NCBI GenBank assembly: GCA_019155205.2
Contig: JAHNZQ020000308.1
Span: 3,999,250-4,027,093 of the forward strand
Direction: 5' to 3'
DNA length: 27,844 nt
From: Gracilaria vermiculophylla
Taxonomy: Eukaryota; Rhodophyta; Florideophyceae; Gracilariales; Gracilariaceae
A program made the position numbers and the translations under genes. The notes beneath the pieces are model-generated. The model was not told the DNA's origin. It saw only the letters and a program-made list of their open reading frames with translations, and ran no database searches. Position 1 is the first letter of the stretch. Each line of letters starts with the position of its first letter. Shown here in pieces: positions 1 to 9,239 of this stretch.

Positions 1-110
1 CATAAAATATCTAAAATAAATAATAAATTCTACCGTACCTTAAGGATACTGTAGCGCACGCAGGCAGTATTATGCACCACGTGGCCCGGCTACTAAATTA
101 CGAACCCTCC
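1..110. other. Unassigned left edge
   Basis: AT-rich sequence with stops in all frames and no recognisable motif. It may be the leader or LTR of Ty3-1, or older flanking DNA. No second copy of it is seen in the window, so it cannot be called an LTR. Confidence 0.3.
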
Positions 111-111
111 T

Positions 112-982
112 TAGGAATATTATGCCATAAGGCCAAACCACCATAATTCCGTAGGAGCCACTGTACTACAAGATCTATCTGGAAGTTTGAGAACAGTTTC
201 TGTCGAATCTGTTTTAGCCGATGTAAAGAGAAATGTCAAAACTTGATGCAAATGAAGCTGATGCACGACTAAGAATTCTTATGCTATCAACGTCTTATCT
301 CGAGCTTTGTGAAAAACGAGGATGGAACTTTGTTGAATATTCTCAGAAGGCTGCTATTCAACGTGTCATTTCTGTCTTGCAACTACCTCGGCTGAAAACT
401 CGTCTCCAAGATGCGTTACTGTTGGATAAAGCTGAACTGAAGAACGACTACTTCGGTTTCATGGATTTCTTAGCTGACAAAGCCGAGATATTCGAAGAAG
501 TACAGCCCCTTCGCGAATATATGCAATCTGGAAATGAGAAAAATGATAATCTTGGAAAGAGTTTTAAGAAGGTAACTTCTGGGCAATCACCGGCTGAGAA
601 ACACAAGAACACTGGTTCCAAAGCTGCTGCTAGTGGTAATACGAGCAAAGAGCAAAAGTATTTACCTCCGTATTTGAACACGAAATGTGATGGGAAACAT
701 TTTGTGAAGGATTTCCCTAAGACTACAGAAGAGGAGGCAAAGAAATTATCAGAAGAATACGGTGAGAAGAAAAAACAAGAGAAGAAATCGAGCGTGGCTT
801 TTTTGGTTGGCCCAAAAACAAAGGATAATAATAAGACTCAAGTTAAAACATCTCAAGGTTCAAATGACAGTACCGCTGTTATTCAAGCTGATATCAGTGG
901 ATTTAAGTTTGCCTGTCGAATTGATTCTGGAGCTGATACTGCTGCTATATCTGAGACAATTGTAAATTTTCTTGGAGATTAA
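112..982 (+). pseudogene. Ty3-1 gag C-terminal part and start of protease
   Basis: The longest open piece is 233-982 (249 codons). A Gag-like stretch just upstream (about 112-243) lies in another frame and joins near 225-240, so the apparent Met at 233 is probably internal and a frameshift separates the two. The middle is Lys/Glu/Ser-rich. A short Cys/His patch near residues 152-163 looks like a worn zinc knuckle. Near residue 231 is DSGAD, the aspartic protease active-site motif, which ends the open piece. Gag would form the particle and bind element RNA, and the protease would process the polyprotein. A stop at 980-982 ends it. Confidence 0.7.
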
Positions 983-1326
983 AAGACGTGCTTACCTACT
1001 TGTCTGTTGTCAAAACCTGAGAAACTGAAGGTAGTTGATGGATATACTGCGCACTCAAAGGGATCAGCTTAAATCAATCCTTTGATAAAAACGATGACTG
1101 GATCATGCTGACTTCGAAACATCAGTGTCAAAATATTATCAAACAATGATTCGTATGTCCGACCTGGAAATGACTGTGCCGGTGAAATAATTCTCGGAAA
1201 TCTTTTTTTGGTAGTATCTGGCTCGACCGTCAAAGATTTTCTCGCCGAAAACATCGAGCGTCTACTGTCTATTAACTATGGAGAGTTCCAATTTCAAAAT
1301 GAAAATTCGAAAGTTGGAAATCTTGA
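983..1326 (+). pseudogene. Ty3-1 protease C-terminal remnant
   Basis: There is no long ORF, but a broken frame shows a protease tail between about 1170 and 1265. It contains an EIILGN-like stretch and then VKDFLAENIE, resembling the flap and final strand region of Ty3 proteases before the RT linker. A stop at about 1069-1071 and frame changes break it. It connects the DSGAD motif upstream to the RT region downstream. Confidence 0.5.
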
Positions 1327-3030
1327 ATGACATTGCTGTCTGATGAAATCAACATGGAAAGTGTGGATATCAAACCCTCGCGTATCTGCCGTGTGATGTC
1401 TGATGATAACTTCCGGCTCAAGGATGGAGACGAAATTGACTACAAAGATGTCCAAGTAGGTATGAAAGATGAAAAAGAAATAGAACAAGCTATTGATATT
1501 ATGATAATTCGTGCGTGCAAGAATCTACCTAAAGATTCGGTACCTACCCGTAAGAAACTCGTGCCTAAGTTTCAGAATATATTCCAAGTGAAACTTGGCC
1601 ATGATCCTCCAGTTAAGGTCGAGCCAATGAACATTGAATTTGAAGGCAATACTCGCCGAGTCAAGGTTCGTTAGCGCACGTATTCGCCAGAACAACTTGA
1701 ATTCCTGAACTATTAAGTACACGAACGTATTGATTGTGGCTACATTAAGCGTAACAATGAATCAAAATGGGCTTGTGCTCCTCTTGTTGTACCGAAACCT
1801 GGAAAAAGAGGATTTCCATTTACATGGATCTCCAACCTGTTAATGCGCAGACCAAGAAACACGTGTGGCTTATGCCACATGCTGACTCTATGTCGGCTAA
1901 GCTTACTTGCTCGAAAGTGTGGTTTAATTTGGATTTTTTTCATGGATATTAGCAATTTCCATTGGCTTCTGACGTATGTGAATGCCAATCATTTCACACG
2001 CCTTTTGGCGTGTACACTCCTAACAGAGTTATTTTATGGCGCTACTAATGCCATTGCATATTTTCAATCTTCTACAGAGTCACTTTCTGGGCACTTAGAT
2101 CTTCTTTTCTATCTCGACGATCTTTTGGGATATGCTACAGACGCTGCTATACTGCTCGATAAATTACGAGCGGTATTTGAAGTTTGCCGCGACAAAGGAC
2201 TTAAATTGAATCCTACTAAGTGCAAGCTTATTACCAATGAAGTACAATTCTGTTGGCGAATTATCAACAAGCATGGTGTCAAATTTCACCCTCGACAATA
2301 CGAAGCGCTTACTGAAATGTCTCCACCTACTACTATTGGAGCACTCATGGAATTGGTACACGGTGCTAATTGGATGAGGACTGTGATACCCAATTTCTCG
2401 CAGCTCATCTTGAAACTTCATGATGTTCTGGAAGAAAATTACACCAAATATGGTTCCAGAAAGAGGACTTGTATCTTTAATCGCCCGATCTCGTCGTGGA
2501 GGGATGAGCACCAGGATTCATTTCAACGACTCATCGAAGCGATCAAAGAACAAGCTACATTGGCTACAGCTGATCCTGAAAAACGACTTTGTCTCTTCAT
2601 CGACGCTTCGGAACCTCACTAGTTCGGAGTTTTGACACAGGTATCTCAACGAGAGTTCAAGTCTGGAAAAAATCCTCAGAATTGGGAACCCTTCCCGGTT
2701 GCATTCGTTTCTGGAACATTTCGTTGTTCGTCTATTTGGTGGACAATGTTTGAGAAAGAAACTTATGCAATCGTTGCTTCCGTCGGGCAAATATCTCATA
2801 TTCTCGTTGCTTGTAGTGATTTCTCTATATTCACAGACCACAAAAATATCTTTTATATGCTATCGCCTACAAGATTCAACTCGAATGTTGCTCTTCATGT
2901 GGTTCACAAAGTTCAACGATGGGCTCTTAGACTAGCTGAGTTCAACTTCACTATTGAGCACATACCTGGTGAAAGTAACGTTTTGGCTGATAAACTTACC
3001 CGGTGGGCCGCTCCTGGATATGAAAGGTCT
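1327..3030 (+). pseudogene. Ty3-1 reverse transcriptase and RNase H
   Basis: Pieces at 1327-1674, 1767-1952, 1843-2622 and 2632 onward together give a Ty3-type RT and RNase H that would copy element RNA into DNA. Seen: PLVVPKPGK, then LDFFHGY (motif A Asp), then FYLDDLLGYA (motif C). These are followed by the RNase H motifs FIDASEPH, EKETYAIV, FTDHKN and the terminal NVLADKLTRW. The frame moves from phase 1 to 0 near 1800 and back near 2030. Stops fall at 1672-1674, about 1714, 1950-1952 and 2620-2622. At two of these (1950 and 2620) Trp would be expected, consistent with TGG to TAG. The RNase H tail runs into integrase without a break. Confidence 0.85.
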
Positions 3031-3645
3031 CCTGCTCGCCGAGTTAGTGCAATTAAGGTTCCACTTCCTACTGAAGATACACCTGGACTTCCCTCACTTG
3101 AAGTCATTGCTGCTTCGCAAGAGAAGAACCCTCCTCCTGAAAACGAAGGATACAAGTTGGTGTCTAATGGAATAGATCTATGGTTTGACACTAATGGAAA
3201 GTTATACATCCCTCAAAATGATGGAGAATTACAGCTTCGCATTGCTGTATCCGCTCACTGTAGATTTTCTGGTCATCGCGGGTATACTACAACATGCGAA
3301 ATCATTAAGGAGAAAATGTACTGGGAAAACATGGAAGGAGACATCAAGGCCTTCGTTAACGGTTGCTTAGTGTGTCTGCTATCAGGTAGTGGTGACAAAG
3401 TGAGACGACCTCTAGGATCGCAAATACATGCCGAGAAGGTCTGCAAACTGCTACACTTTAACTATTTATATATTAGAGAATCATCGAATCAAAAACTGTA
3501 CATACTCATACTCAAAGATGACTTTTCTGGATATTGTTTCCTGCGTGCGTGTAAGTCGGCCGATGCTGAAACTACCACTAAAGTACTTATGGAATATTTG
3601 ACAACCTTCGTACCGTTACTAAATTGGTTCTCCGATCCAGGTACC
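3031..3645 (+). pseudogene. Ty3-1 integrase, N-terminal half
   Basis: This is the continuous end of the frame 2632-3648. A linker is followed by the HHCC zinc domain (AHC..SGHRG ... GCLVC) at about 3250-3375 and the catalytic core. The expected first core Asp is Asn here (LHFNY, codon 3460-3462), a probable catalytic loss. The second Asp is present in FSDPGT at the end. The element is cut here by Copia-1 after the GTACC at 3641-3645. Integrase would join element DNA to the genome. The rest of the core resumes at 6752. Confidence 0.85.
3641..3645 (+). repeat. Left TSD of Copia-1 (GTACC)
   Basis: This five-base direct repeat matches 6747-6751. With one copy removed, the Ty3-1 integrase frame is continuous across the insertion, which confirms the exact target. 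Confidence 0.92.
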
Positions 3646-3868
3646 TGATGTTAATAGTGAATTGTTTGCATGAGTGAATTGTTTTCATGCTTATTTACAT
3701 TCTATACATTCTGTGTACAGGTATCTCGTTAGATTGAATTGTAATGTGCGCTGATGATATCTAGAAGATATTTTGTTCGCACTACGTCCCTCGAGGACTA
3801 TATAATAACCATTCTGGTTGTCTTGTGAGTAAAGATTAGCAATAAGCTGATTTACAAAACCTATAAAA
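3646..3868 (+). repeat. Copia-1 5' LTR
   Basis: Starts TGATGTTAATAG and aligns without gaps to 6524-6746. It carries a TATA-like stretch at 3799-3806 and ends next to the primer-binding site. The 3' ends read CTATAAAA here and CTATCAAA in the right copy, so the usual terminal CA is not at the extreme end if the GTACC TSD is taken literally. Confidence 0.92.
3799..3806 (+). promoter_or_regulatory. Possible TATA box in Copia-1 5' LTR
   Basis: The octamer TATATAAT lies about 60 bp before the LTR end, where an LTR promoter core could sit. The 3' LTR has TATATGAG at the same place, so one copy has mutated. Confidence 0.4.
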
Positions 3869-3870
3869 GA

Positions 3871-3884
3871 TTATGGGCCCAGAC
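3871..3884 (+). promoter_or_regulatory. Copia-1 primer-binding site, half-tRNA type
   Basis: TTATGGGCCCAGAC is complementary to the anticodon stem-loop region of eukaryotic initiator tRNA-Met (GGGCCCATAA around the CAT anticodon), not to a tRNA 3' end. Drosophila copia and yeast Ty5 are known to prime from such a cleaved initiator tRNA half. It lies two bases after the LTR. Confidence 0.8.
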
Positions 3885-3941
3885 TCTGTTCTAGTGTTGT
3901 GAGTTTTATTCGTCTTGTTTTGTGCTGCTCAAGTTTCTACT

Positions 3942-4745
3942 ATGAACCTCATAGGTGATTTAGAGTCGTCCGTAGGAATTGATGTTCAGAAGGTTCGTCT
4001 ACCTTTGCTAACTGCGTCGAACTACTTCATGTGGTCCAAGAAGTTAGAAGTTGTTTTGAAGAGAAAAGGGCTGTGGGCTATCGGCAATGGTACTGAGAAA
4101 GAGCCCGGACTGCAGGATCCTGTATACGACAAGTATGCCCGTTGAAGAGACACAGCTTTGTCTGCCATGCTTCTCTTGGTACACGATTCTTGTGTTGCTC
4201 CTATCATGGAGATGACGGAGCCCTTCGAGGTTTGGAGGACTTCAAAGTCACAGTACCAGAGTTTCAGTCAGGCCAGCCGAGATGCTCTTCTGGGTAAGTA
4301 TCAGAGTATGAAGATGTTGGCCGACGAGTGTGTCCTGCGGTACCATGCTCGTTTGGCAGAGCTTGAGTCGACCCTCATTGGAATTGGATATTCTATTGAT
4401 GATCCGGAAAAGCTTCGAACGTTGCTGAGAGGGCTACGCGAGGAGTTCCAGGTAACTGCAGAAGTACTTCGAGGCATGGAAAGGACTCTACCGGATGCTG
4501 TGGCTCTCCTGATTTCCAAGGAAGCGTTTGTTCAGAAGAATGTGTATGCAGGGGACGGCACGAGAGCACTAAATGTCAGAAGTAGCTCTTCGAGGAAACG
4601 GAAGATCAAATGTCACTATTGCAGCAGTTTTCACCACAAGAAGGCTGACTGCTATAACAACCCAAAGAGCCCTAAGTACCGTTTTAAACATGTTGTTAAT
4701 GAGAGTTCAGAAAACAAGGACGCTGGGGGCGCTGATAGTGCCTAA
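3942..4745 (+). pseudogene. Copia-1 gag
   Basis: The frame from Met 3942 is broken by TGA at 4143-4145 and otherwise continuous to TAA at 4743-4745. Early residues (LPLLTASNYFMWSKKLE) are the conserved copia Gag start. The middle has the capsid-type stretch with a LRTLLRGLREEF motif. The end has a perfect CX2CX4HX4C zinc knuckle, CHYC..HHKKADC, near 4612-4655. Gag would assemble particles and bind RNA. The stop at 4743 separates Gag from protease in the same frame; since copia elements usually make one polyprotein, it is probably a mutation. Confidence 0.88.
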
Positions 4746-5072
4746 CATGTTGCAAGGGCTCTTGTTGCTGGTATCACTGGATCTTCCGGAAAGTGGCTCG
4801 TTGACTCCGGTGCTACCGAGCATATGTGTAACAAATCAGATGCATTTATCTCTGGTGTGGTCCCGTCCTCGAAAGTTCACGTGGAAATCGGAGATGGAAC
4901 GAAGCTAGATGTAAAGGGGAAAGGCAAGGTTTCGTGCATTGCAATTGTAACTGGCAAACCAATACATCTAAATCTTACGAAGTTAGAACTTGTGCCGAAA
5001 CTCAAATGTAATCTACTGTCAGTCAGTTCCCTACACAGAAAAGATTATAACGTTCTTTTTATGACGGAATAA
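4746..5072 (+). pseudogene. Copia-1 protease
   Basis: In the same frame as gag. WLVDSGATEHMCN at about 4795-4835 is the copia aspartic protease active site (DSG). KLKCNLLSVSSL near the end is the typical stretch before the GAG-pre-integrase domain. It stops at TAA 5070-5072, with the frame resuming at once in the integrase segment. Confidence 0.85.
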
Positions 5073-6115
5073 GGAGGCCGAAGACTTTGTAAGATGTGCG
5101 ATCTGAAATCTAAGGAGGCTGTTCTTGTAGCGATCGGAAATCATAAGCATGGACTTTATGAAGTGGTTATGCATCCGAGTCTTGGCCTCAATCTCAACAA
5201 AGAACTGATCACTGCATCCGTATCTGAGAGAACGACACCATGGAACAATCGTCTTGGTCACATTTGCGCATCCCATATGAGAGCAACTGCTCCCTTGGTT
5301 GATGGTGTTGGCCTCACGAAGATTTTTGACAGGAAAAATTGTGAATCATGCCAAATGTCGAAATCAGTTCGTGACGTAAGACCCAGAGTGAATCGTGATC
5401 GATGCAAAAAACCCGGTGAACTCGTACACTAAGATTTTGTACGTCTAGTGAAATGCACATTTTTTGGTGGAGCAAATTATTATGTTACTTTGTACGATGA
5501 GTTCAGTGCTTACTGTTTTGTTCGATTCATGAATCGTCGCTCAGAAGTACAGGCTTCTGTTAGAGAAATGATTGTGGAGTTTGAAGCACTATGCCAGACG
5601 CCAGTCATGGCAATTCGTATGGACAATGCCAAGGAGTATCTATCTCACAAGTTGCAGAATTTGCTTAAGCAAAGAGGCATACTTTCTGAACCAGCCGCTC
5701 TGTACAGCCTGTAGTCGAACGGGGAAGCTGAACGGCTGAACAGGACCCTGAACAACGCTGCCAGGGCAATGTTGTATAATTTGCCCGAAGAAATTCGTAA
5801 AGAGCGATTGTGGGCAGAAGCTGTATCCACCGCTAACGTCTTGAGAATCCGAGCGTTTTCTACTGCTTTGACGACTGGCAAAACCCCCTTCGAAGCAGTT
5901 CGCAATAAGAAACCGAACATGTACCACATTAGGATATTTGGATGCACGGCAAACGTTCATATTTCTAAGAAGCTCAGGGGTGGTAAGTTTGCGGCGACAG
6001 CGAGAAAAGGGGTCCTGGTTGGTTATGAAAGGGGTGCTTCTTATAAATTCTTTTACCCCGAGTCAGGAATTTTTGTTATCTCTCGTGATGTGAAATTTGA
6101 TGAACGAAGTTTTGG
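5073..6115 (+). pseudogene. Copia-1 integrase
   Basis: One frame with stops at 5430-5432 and 5712-5714. Seen in order: the zinc domain HHCC (RLGH..SHM ... CESCQMSK), core Asp in TLYDEFSAYC, second Asp in IRMDNAKEY, and the catalytic Glu in SNGEAERLNRTL. Downstream are the typical TPFEAVRNKKPN, IRIFGCTA and KGVLVGYERG stretches of the copia integrase C-terminus. The stop at 5712 stands where Gln is normal in the family (CAG to TAG type). The frame runs into the deletion junction near 6115. Confidence 0.88.
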
Positions 6116-6135
6116 TTGGAACACCGAGAATGGCG
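6105..6135 (+). other. Deletion junction: RT and N-terminal RNase H missing from Copia-1
   Basis: Integrase C-terminal sequence (VKFDERSFGW, frame 3) gives way within about 15 bp to the RNase H motif KKQSLV in frame 2. A complete copia element carries a full RT of several hundred codons between these points, so roughly 2 kb is absent. Confidence 0.8.
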
Positions 6136-6511
6136 GTCGAAAAAGCAATCTCTTGTGGTGCAGTCTACAGTTGAATCTGAATATGTCTCCGTCACTTATG
6201 CAGTACGAAAAGCTCTTTGGATCCGTTCACTTATGATTGAACTTGGACTTTGGGCCGAGAAAGGTATGGTAATTGGTTGTGATACTCAAGGAGCAATCCG
6301 TCTAGGAAACGATACGGTGTGCAGTGAACGAACGAAGCACATTGATATTCGGTACCATGATCTTCGCGACTATGTGAAACGAGGAGATGTTTGTTTGAAA
6401 TACGTTGAGACACATGTCATGACTGCATATATATTAACGAGACCAGTTGATGCTGCACTTTACAATAATCATTGCCTTGGTATGGGTCTTGACATGAAAG
6501 AGACTGTCTAG
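6116..6511 (+). pseudogene. Copia-1 RNase H, C-terminal fragment
   Basis: Only the last part of a copia RNase H remains: KKQSLVVQSTVESEYVS (with its catalytic Glu), GCDTQGAIRLGND (catalytic Asp region), TKHIDIRYHDLRDYV and the closing MTAYILTRPV. It ends at a stop 12 bp before the 3' LTR, as in intact copia elements. The N-terminal Asp strand and the whole RT are lost, so no enzyme can be made. Confidence 0.87.
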
Positions 6512-6514
6512 AAT

Positions 6515-6523
6515 GAAAGGAAG
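6515..6523 (+). promoter_or_regulatory. Copia-1 polypurine tract
   Basis: GAAAGGAAG directly abuts the TGATG start of the 3' LTR. This is the normal place for the primer of plus-strand DNA synthesis, and it fixes the LTR boundary. Confidence 0.8.
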
Positions 6524-6746
6524 TGATGTTAATAGTGAATTGTTTGCATGATTGAATTGTTTACATGCTTATTTATATTCTATACATCCTGTGTACAGGT
6601 ATCTCGTTAGATTGAATTTTTATATGCGCTGATGATATCTAGAAGATATTTTGTTCGCACTTCGTCCCTGGAGGACTATATGAGAACCATTTGGGTTGTC
6701 TTGTGAGTAAAGATTAGCGATAAGCTGATTTACAAAACCTATCAAA
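6524..6746 (+). repeat. Copia-1 3' LTR
   Basis: Gap-free partner of 3646-3868 with 15 differences. It is followed at once by GTACC and then by the resumed Ty3-1 integrase frame. Confidence 0.92.
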
Positions 6747-6751
6747 GTACC
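6747..6751 (+). repeat. Right TSD of Copia-1 (GTACC)
   Basis: Matches 3641-3645. Confidence 0.92.
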
Positions 6752-7098
6752 CACTTCAAAAATCAAGTTATTGAGCTGTTAGCATCTTCCCTTGGTGCTA
6801 ATCATAACGTTTCAACTCCGTATGTTCCGTGCTCAAATGGCACTGTCGAAGCTGTATGTAAGGAAGTTCTTCGTGTTATGCGTGTTTTCAGCGCTGAGTT
6901 ATAATACTGAAAGCTGAATGGCATATCACTGTTCCAGCGATAATGAGTATCATTGATAATACTCCTTCCCGTCGACTTGGTAACAAGGCTCATGTTACTG
7001 TGCGCTCTGGAATTTCATCAGCAAACCCACTGAATCTCGTATAATCGTCTATCAACTTTGTCGATGCTACCAATGGAAATGAAGCTAGACTAACGCAT
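6752..7098 (+). pseudogene. Ty3-1 integrase, C-terminal half after Copia-1
   Basis: Translation resumes exactly after the second GTACC with HFKNQVIELL and continues to SNGTVEAVCKE, which holds the catalytic Glu of the D,D-35-E core, then VLRVMRVFSAEL. Two stops at about 6901-6909 and a frame change follow. Then another frame gives SIIDNTPSRRLGN, the usual stretch downstream of the core in this family. It ends near a further stop around 7042. Confidence 0.8.
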
Positions 7099-7640
7099 TT
7101 GTTAAAAATTGATGAGTTGCATAAGTCTCTAGATGAGATGCACAGGTTTGTAAACACAACATTGTCCGACTCTCGTAAGAAATCAGTGGCTCGTCACAAT
7201 GCTCGAACCGAAGTTTCCCCATGTAATCTTGTTGTCGGTGACTATGTAGTTGTAGCTCGTACGAGTGGACCGCGGAGCAAAATGTCTGCAAATTGGATCG
7301 AACCCCGTCGAATCGTACGAGCTCTATCGGATTTCATTTTCCGATTTTAACATTTGGTTACCAAAGAGACAGAAGATACTCACCTCTCTCGAATGAAGCC
7401 ATATGTTGATGCACTAGTGAATACTCCAGCTCAGCTAAAAGAGGATAGCTGAGTTTTCTGATCGAATCTGGTATGCAGTTGACCAGATGAAAGACATTCT
7501 CGTTAATGGTGGGAAATTCGAAGCACTTGTCGCATGGAGAGGTCTCACATCCAATGGCAACTCATGGGAACCTCTATCAATCATGTTCGAATATGTTCCA
7601 TCGAAAGTTCACAATTACTTCAAGCAACGTCGCGAGTCCG
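7099..7640 (+). pseudogene. Ty3-1 integrase tail and chromodomain
   Basis: The piece 7099-7350 has the basic region and GDYVVVARTSGP motif typical of the integrase C-terminus (GPY/F-like module). After a stop at 7348-7350 the same frame continues through LSRMKPYVDAL. A single-base frame change near 7445 leads to the piece containing 7487-7780. There, FEALVAWRGL followed by NSWEPLS shows the aromatic residues of a chromodomain, which in chromoviruses binds histone marks and steers integration. The C-terminal codons after about 7640 look like non-coding read-through. Confidence 0.75.
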
Positions 7641-8024
7641 ATGTAATGAAGCGTGCAATGTCTTTTCTCAAAACCGCACACCAAGCGATGAGGAACTGTG
7701 CTACGTTGCGGCAGCAGTGCCACGTCAGCATTTTTCTAGTCCCCTACTCTCAGCTTTTTATGATTTTAATTCTAAATTAATTTTTTCCATTCTCTTAGAA
7801 TCTCCGCCGGCATGAACTTTTGACTCAGCGAGCGACAAAAACCTCACTCGCCGACCTCTCCCTCCCTACCTTCTGTTTCCGACGACAAGGTTCTACGTCT
7901 GCTACCTACTGTACCTCTGGTCCGTGTAGAGGCGAGGATGGTATCAGATAATCGTCACCAAGGTTCGGCATCATCTTTTATTGGGTAACCTGTTCGACAT
8001 TATCTTCATCTGTACCATGAACAT
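7641..8024. other. Non-coding stretch between Ty3-1 and Copia-2, LTR-like
   Basis: No coding signal. It probably holds the end of Ty3-1 (3' UTR and possibly LTR) and the 3' end of the minus-strand Copia-2. At 7939-7948 is TGGTATCAGA, which equals the first ten bases of the common initiator tRNA-Met primer site of LTR elements. The sequence left of it could therefore be an LTR end. No partner LTR is present in the window, so boundaries are not set. Confidence 0.35.
7939..7948 (+). promoter_or_regulatory. Possible primer-binding site (initiator tRNA-Met 3' end)
   Basis: TGGTATCAGA matches the standard start of an initiator tRNA-Met PBS but then diverges. It could mark the 5' LTR end of a truncated plus-strand element, or be chance. 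Confidence 0.3.
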
Positions 8025-9060
8025 CTACCTCCATCTACATCCACATACACCAATTACACATCCACAACTAGCTTGGTGACTCAACCCACAACAATGTTGC
8101 ATCAAAACTGAACCAGTCTTGACCCCATCCAGAACGTGATTATATCGGATCTCAAAATATTTGACTTTGCGCATTCCAAAGTCAGTCTTCATCCAAAATA
8201 TAGCTCCGAGGTTGTCCTGATACAATGGCATACGTTGACTACAACCAAATTAAAGTTCTTCAAAGGTGTTCTTAAGCCAACATTACTGCTTGATACACTA
8301 AGAGAGGCCATAGAACTTGGATTTCGTAGTCGAAAGAGCCATAGACTTCTGCAGCTTTGAGCTCCATGTGACGTGTACATCACCAATGCAGACGATGAAT
8401 CTCCCCCTTGAGCGACATTTATCCAGGTCACGACCCTAATCATCATCCGGCCACGCTGATACAGCTATCGAACACGTTCAAGAAACCAGAAAGCCATAGT
8501 TGACTGTTTTGATCAAAAACGCACCACTTTCTCCATGCACTGCGAATGTTGAAGAAACGGGTCAGAGGCAAACGTCCCAGAATTGAAATAGAAGTGAACA
8601 AGTCAGATGTCGTCCATGTGCTTGGAAACAACATCGATCCAAGAACTTCCTCGTAAGGAACAGTAATCATAGACGTGCACTCAGACTCAGTAGGAACAGC
8701 TACAGTATCGCAAGGACAAAGAGTGTCCGGGAGGGGGTAGTCTGATGGAAGAGCGTTAGACATATGACACATTTACACAAGCTTTTCAATTAAAGAATGC
8801 TGATGGACGATGATTGAAGCAGGCTTTTCTTCAATTGAGACTCCCAAATGCAGATCCGTTTTTCTAAAGTGGAATATATTGTACTGCGCACTACATTGCT
8901 TCTTAAAACATCCCGTAAAATGAAAAGGACCACGTATGCTCAGATCGTCCCCATGGGCCAAGAAAATGATATTATTCTGACGGAGCATGGACATATATTC
9001 CTCGAAGGTGTCGAATTGGTTCAAAAGAAATGGAGGGCCGGCCGATTCCGCGTTGGCCGT
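8025..9060 (-). pseudogene. Copia-2: degraded copia RT and RNase H remnant
   Basis: Read on the minus strand, three frames give a worn copia Pol tail. First (9024-8773) is an RT palm remnant with AHGDDLSIRG in place of the usual YVDD, then HLGVSIEE. Next (8772-8443) is the connection stretch with PYEEVLGSMLF. Last is RNase H: VTWSSKLQKS, ALSTTKSKFYGLS, DNLGAIFWMK and KYFEIRYNHVLDGVKTG at about 8380-8080. Stops and frame changes are frequent. No LTRs can be matched. It sits between the ends of Ty3-1 and Ty3-2, and whether it inserted into one of them is unknown. Confidence 0.7.
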
Positions 9061-9239
9061 GCAGACGGCTTCTCACACCTTCCAAAAAGTGACCTCCGTG
9101 GTGACGAGGCTCAATAGAAAGCAGCCACGCGGAGCCACTACGCATGACCCTGAAGAGTTTTCTGGTTGGAGTGGTTTTGAATTCTAATGGGGGACGGCTG
9201 CTGTGCTTGCACATTGGGATGCTACGTGTTCTACTGAGA

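Larger units (their letters stand above)
3646..6746 (+). mobile_element. Copia-1: Ty1/copia element with RT deleted
   Basis: This is a 3101-bp element with two 223-bp LTRs, a PBS, gag, protease, integrase, a short RNase H end, a PPT and a 5-bp TSD. The gene order protease-integrase-(RT)-RNase H defines copia. The RT and most of RNase H are missing, so it cannot move by itself. The LTRs differ at 15 of 223 positions by my count (about 6.7%), so the insertion is not recent. It lies in the same orientation as Ty3-1. Confidence 0.93.
110..7640 (+). mobile_element. Ty3-1: decayed Ty3/gypsy chromovirus, split by Copia-1
   Basis: Gag, protease, RT, RNase H, integrase and chromodomain segments follow one another in the order normal for Ty3/gypsy chromodomain elements. 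Integrase is interrupted at 3645/6752 by Copia-1. Once that insert and one TSD copy are ignored, the host reading passes straight from the second catalytic Asp region (FSDPGT) into HFKNQ. Many stops and at least four frame changes show it is dead. The 5' LTR lies outside the window and no 3' LTR can be paired. The wording of the RNase H, integrase and chromodomain resembles oomycete elements; this is from memory of the family, not a search. It is noticeably more AT-rich than Ty3-3. Confidence 0.88.

Noticed and set aside
8848..9187. Plus-strand ORFs as a host gene between the elements
   Set aside because: The opposite strand carries copia RT motifs in the same stretch, and the plus frames have no recognisable content.
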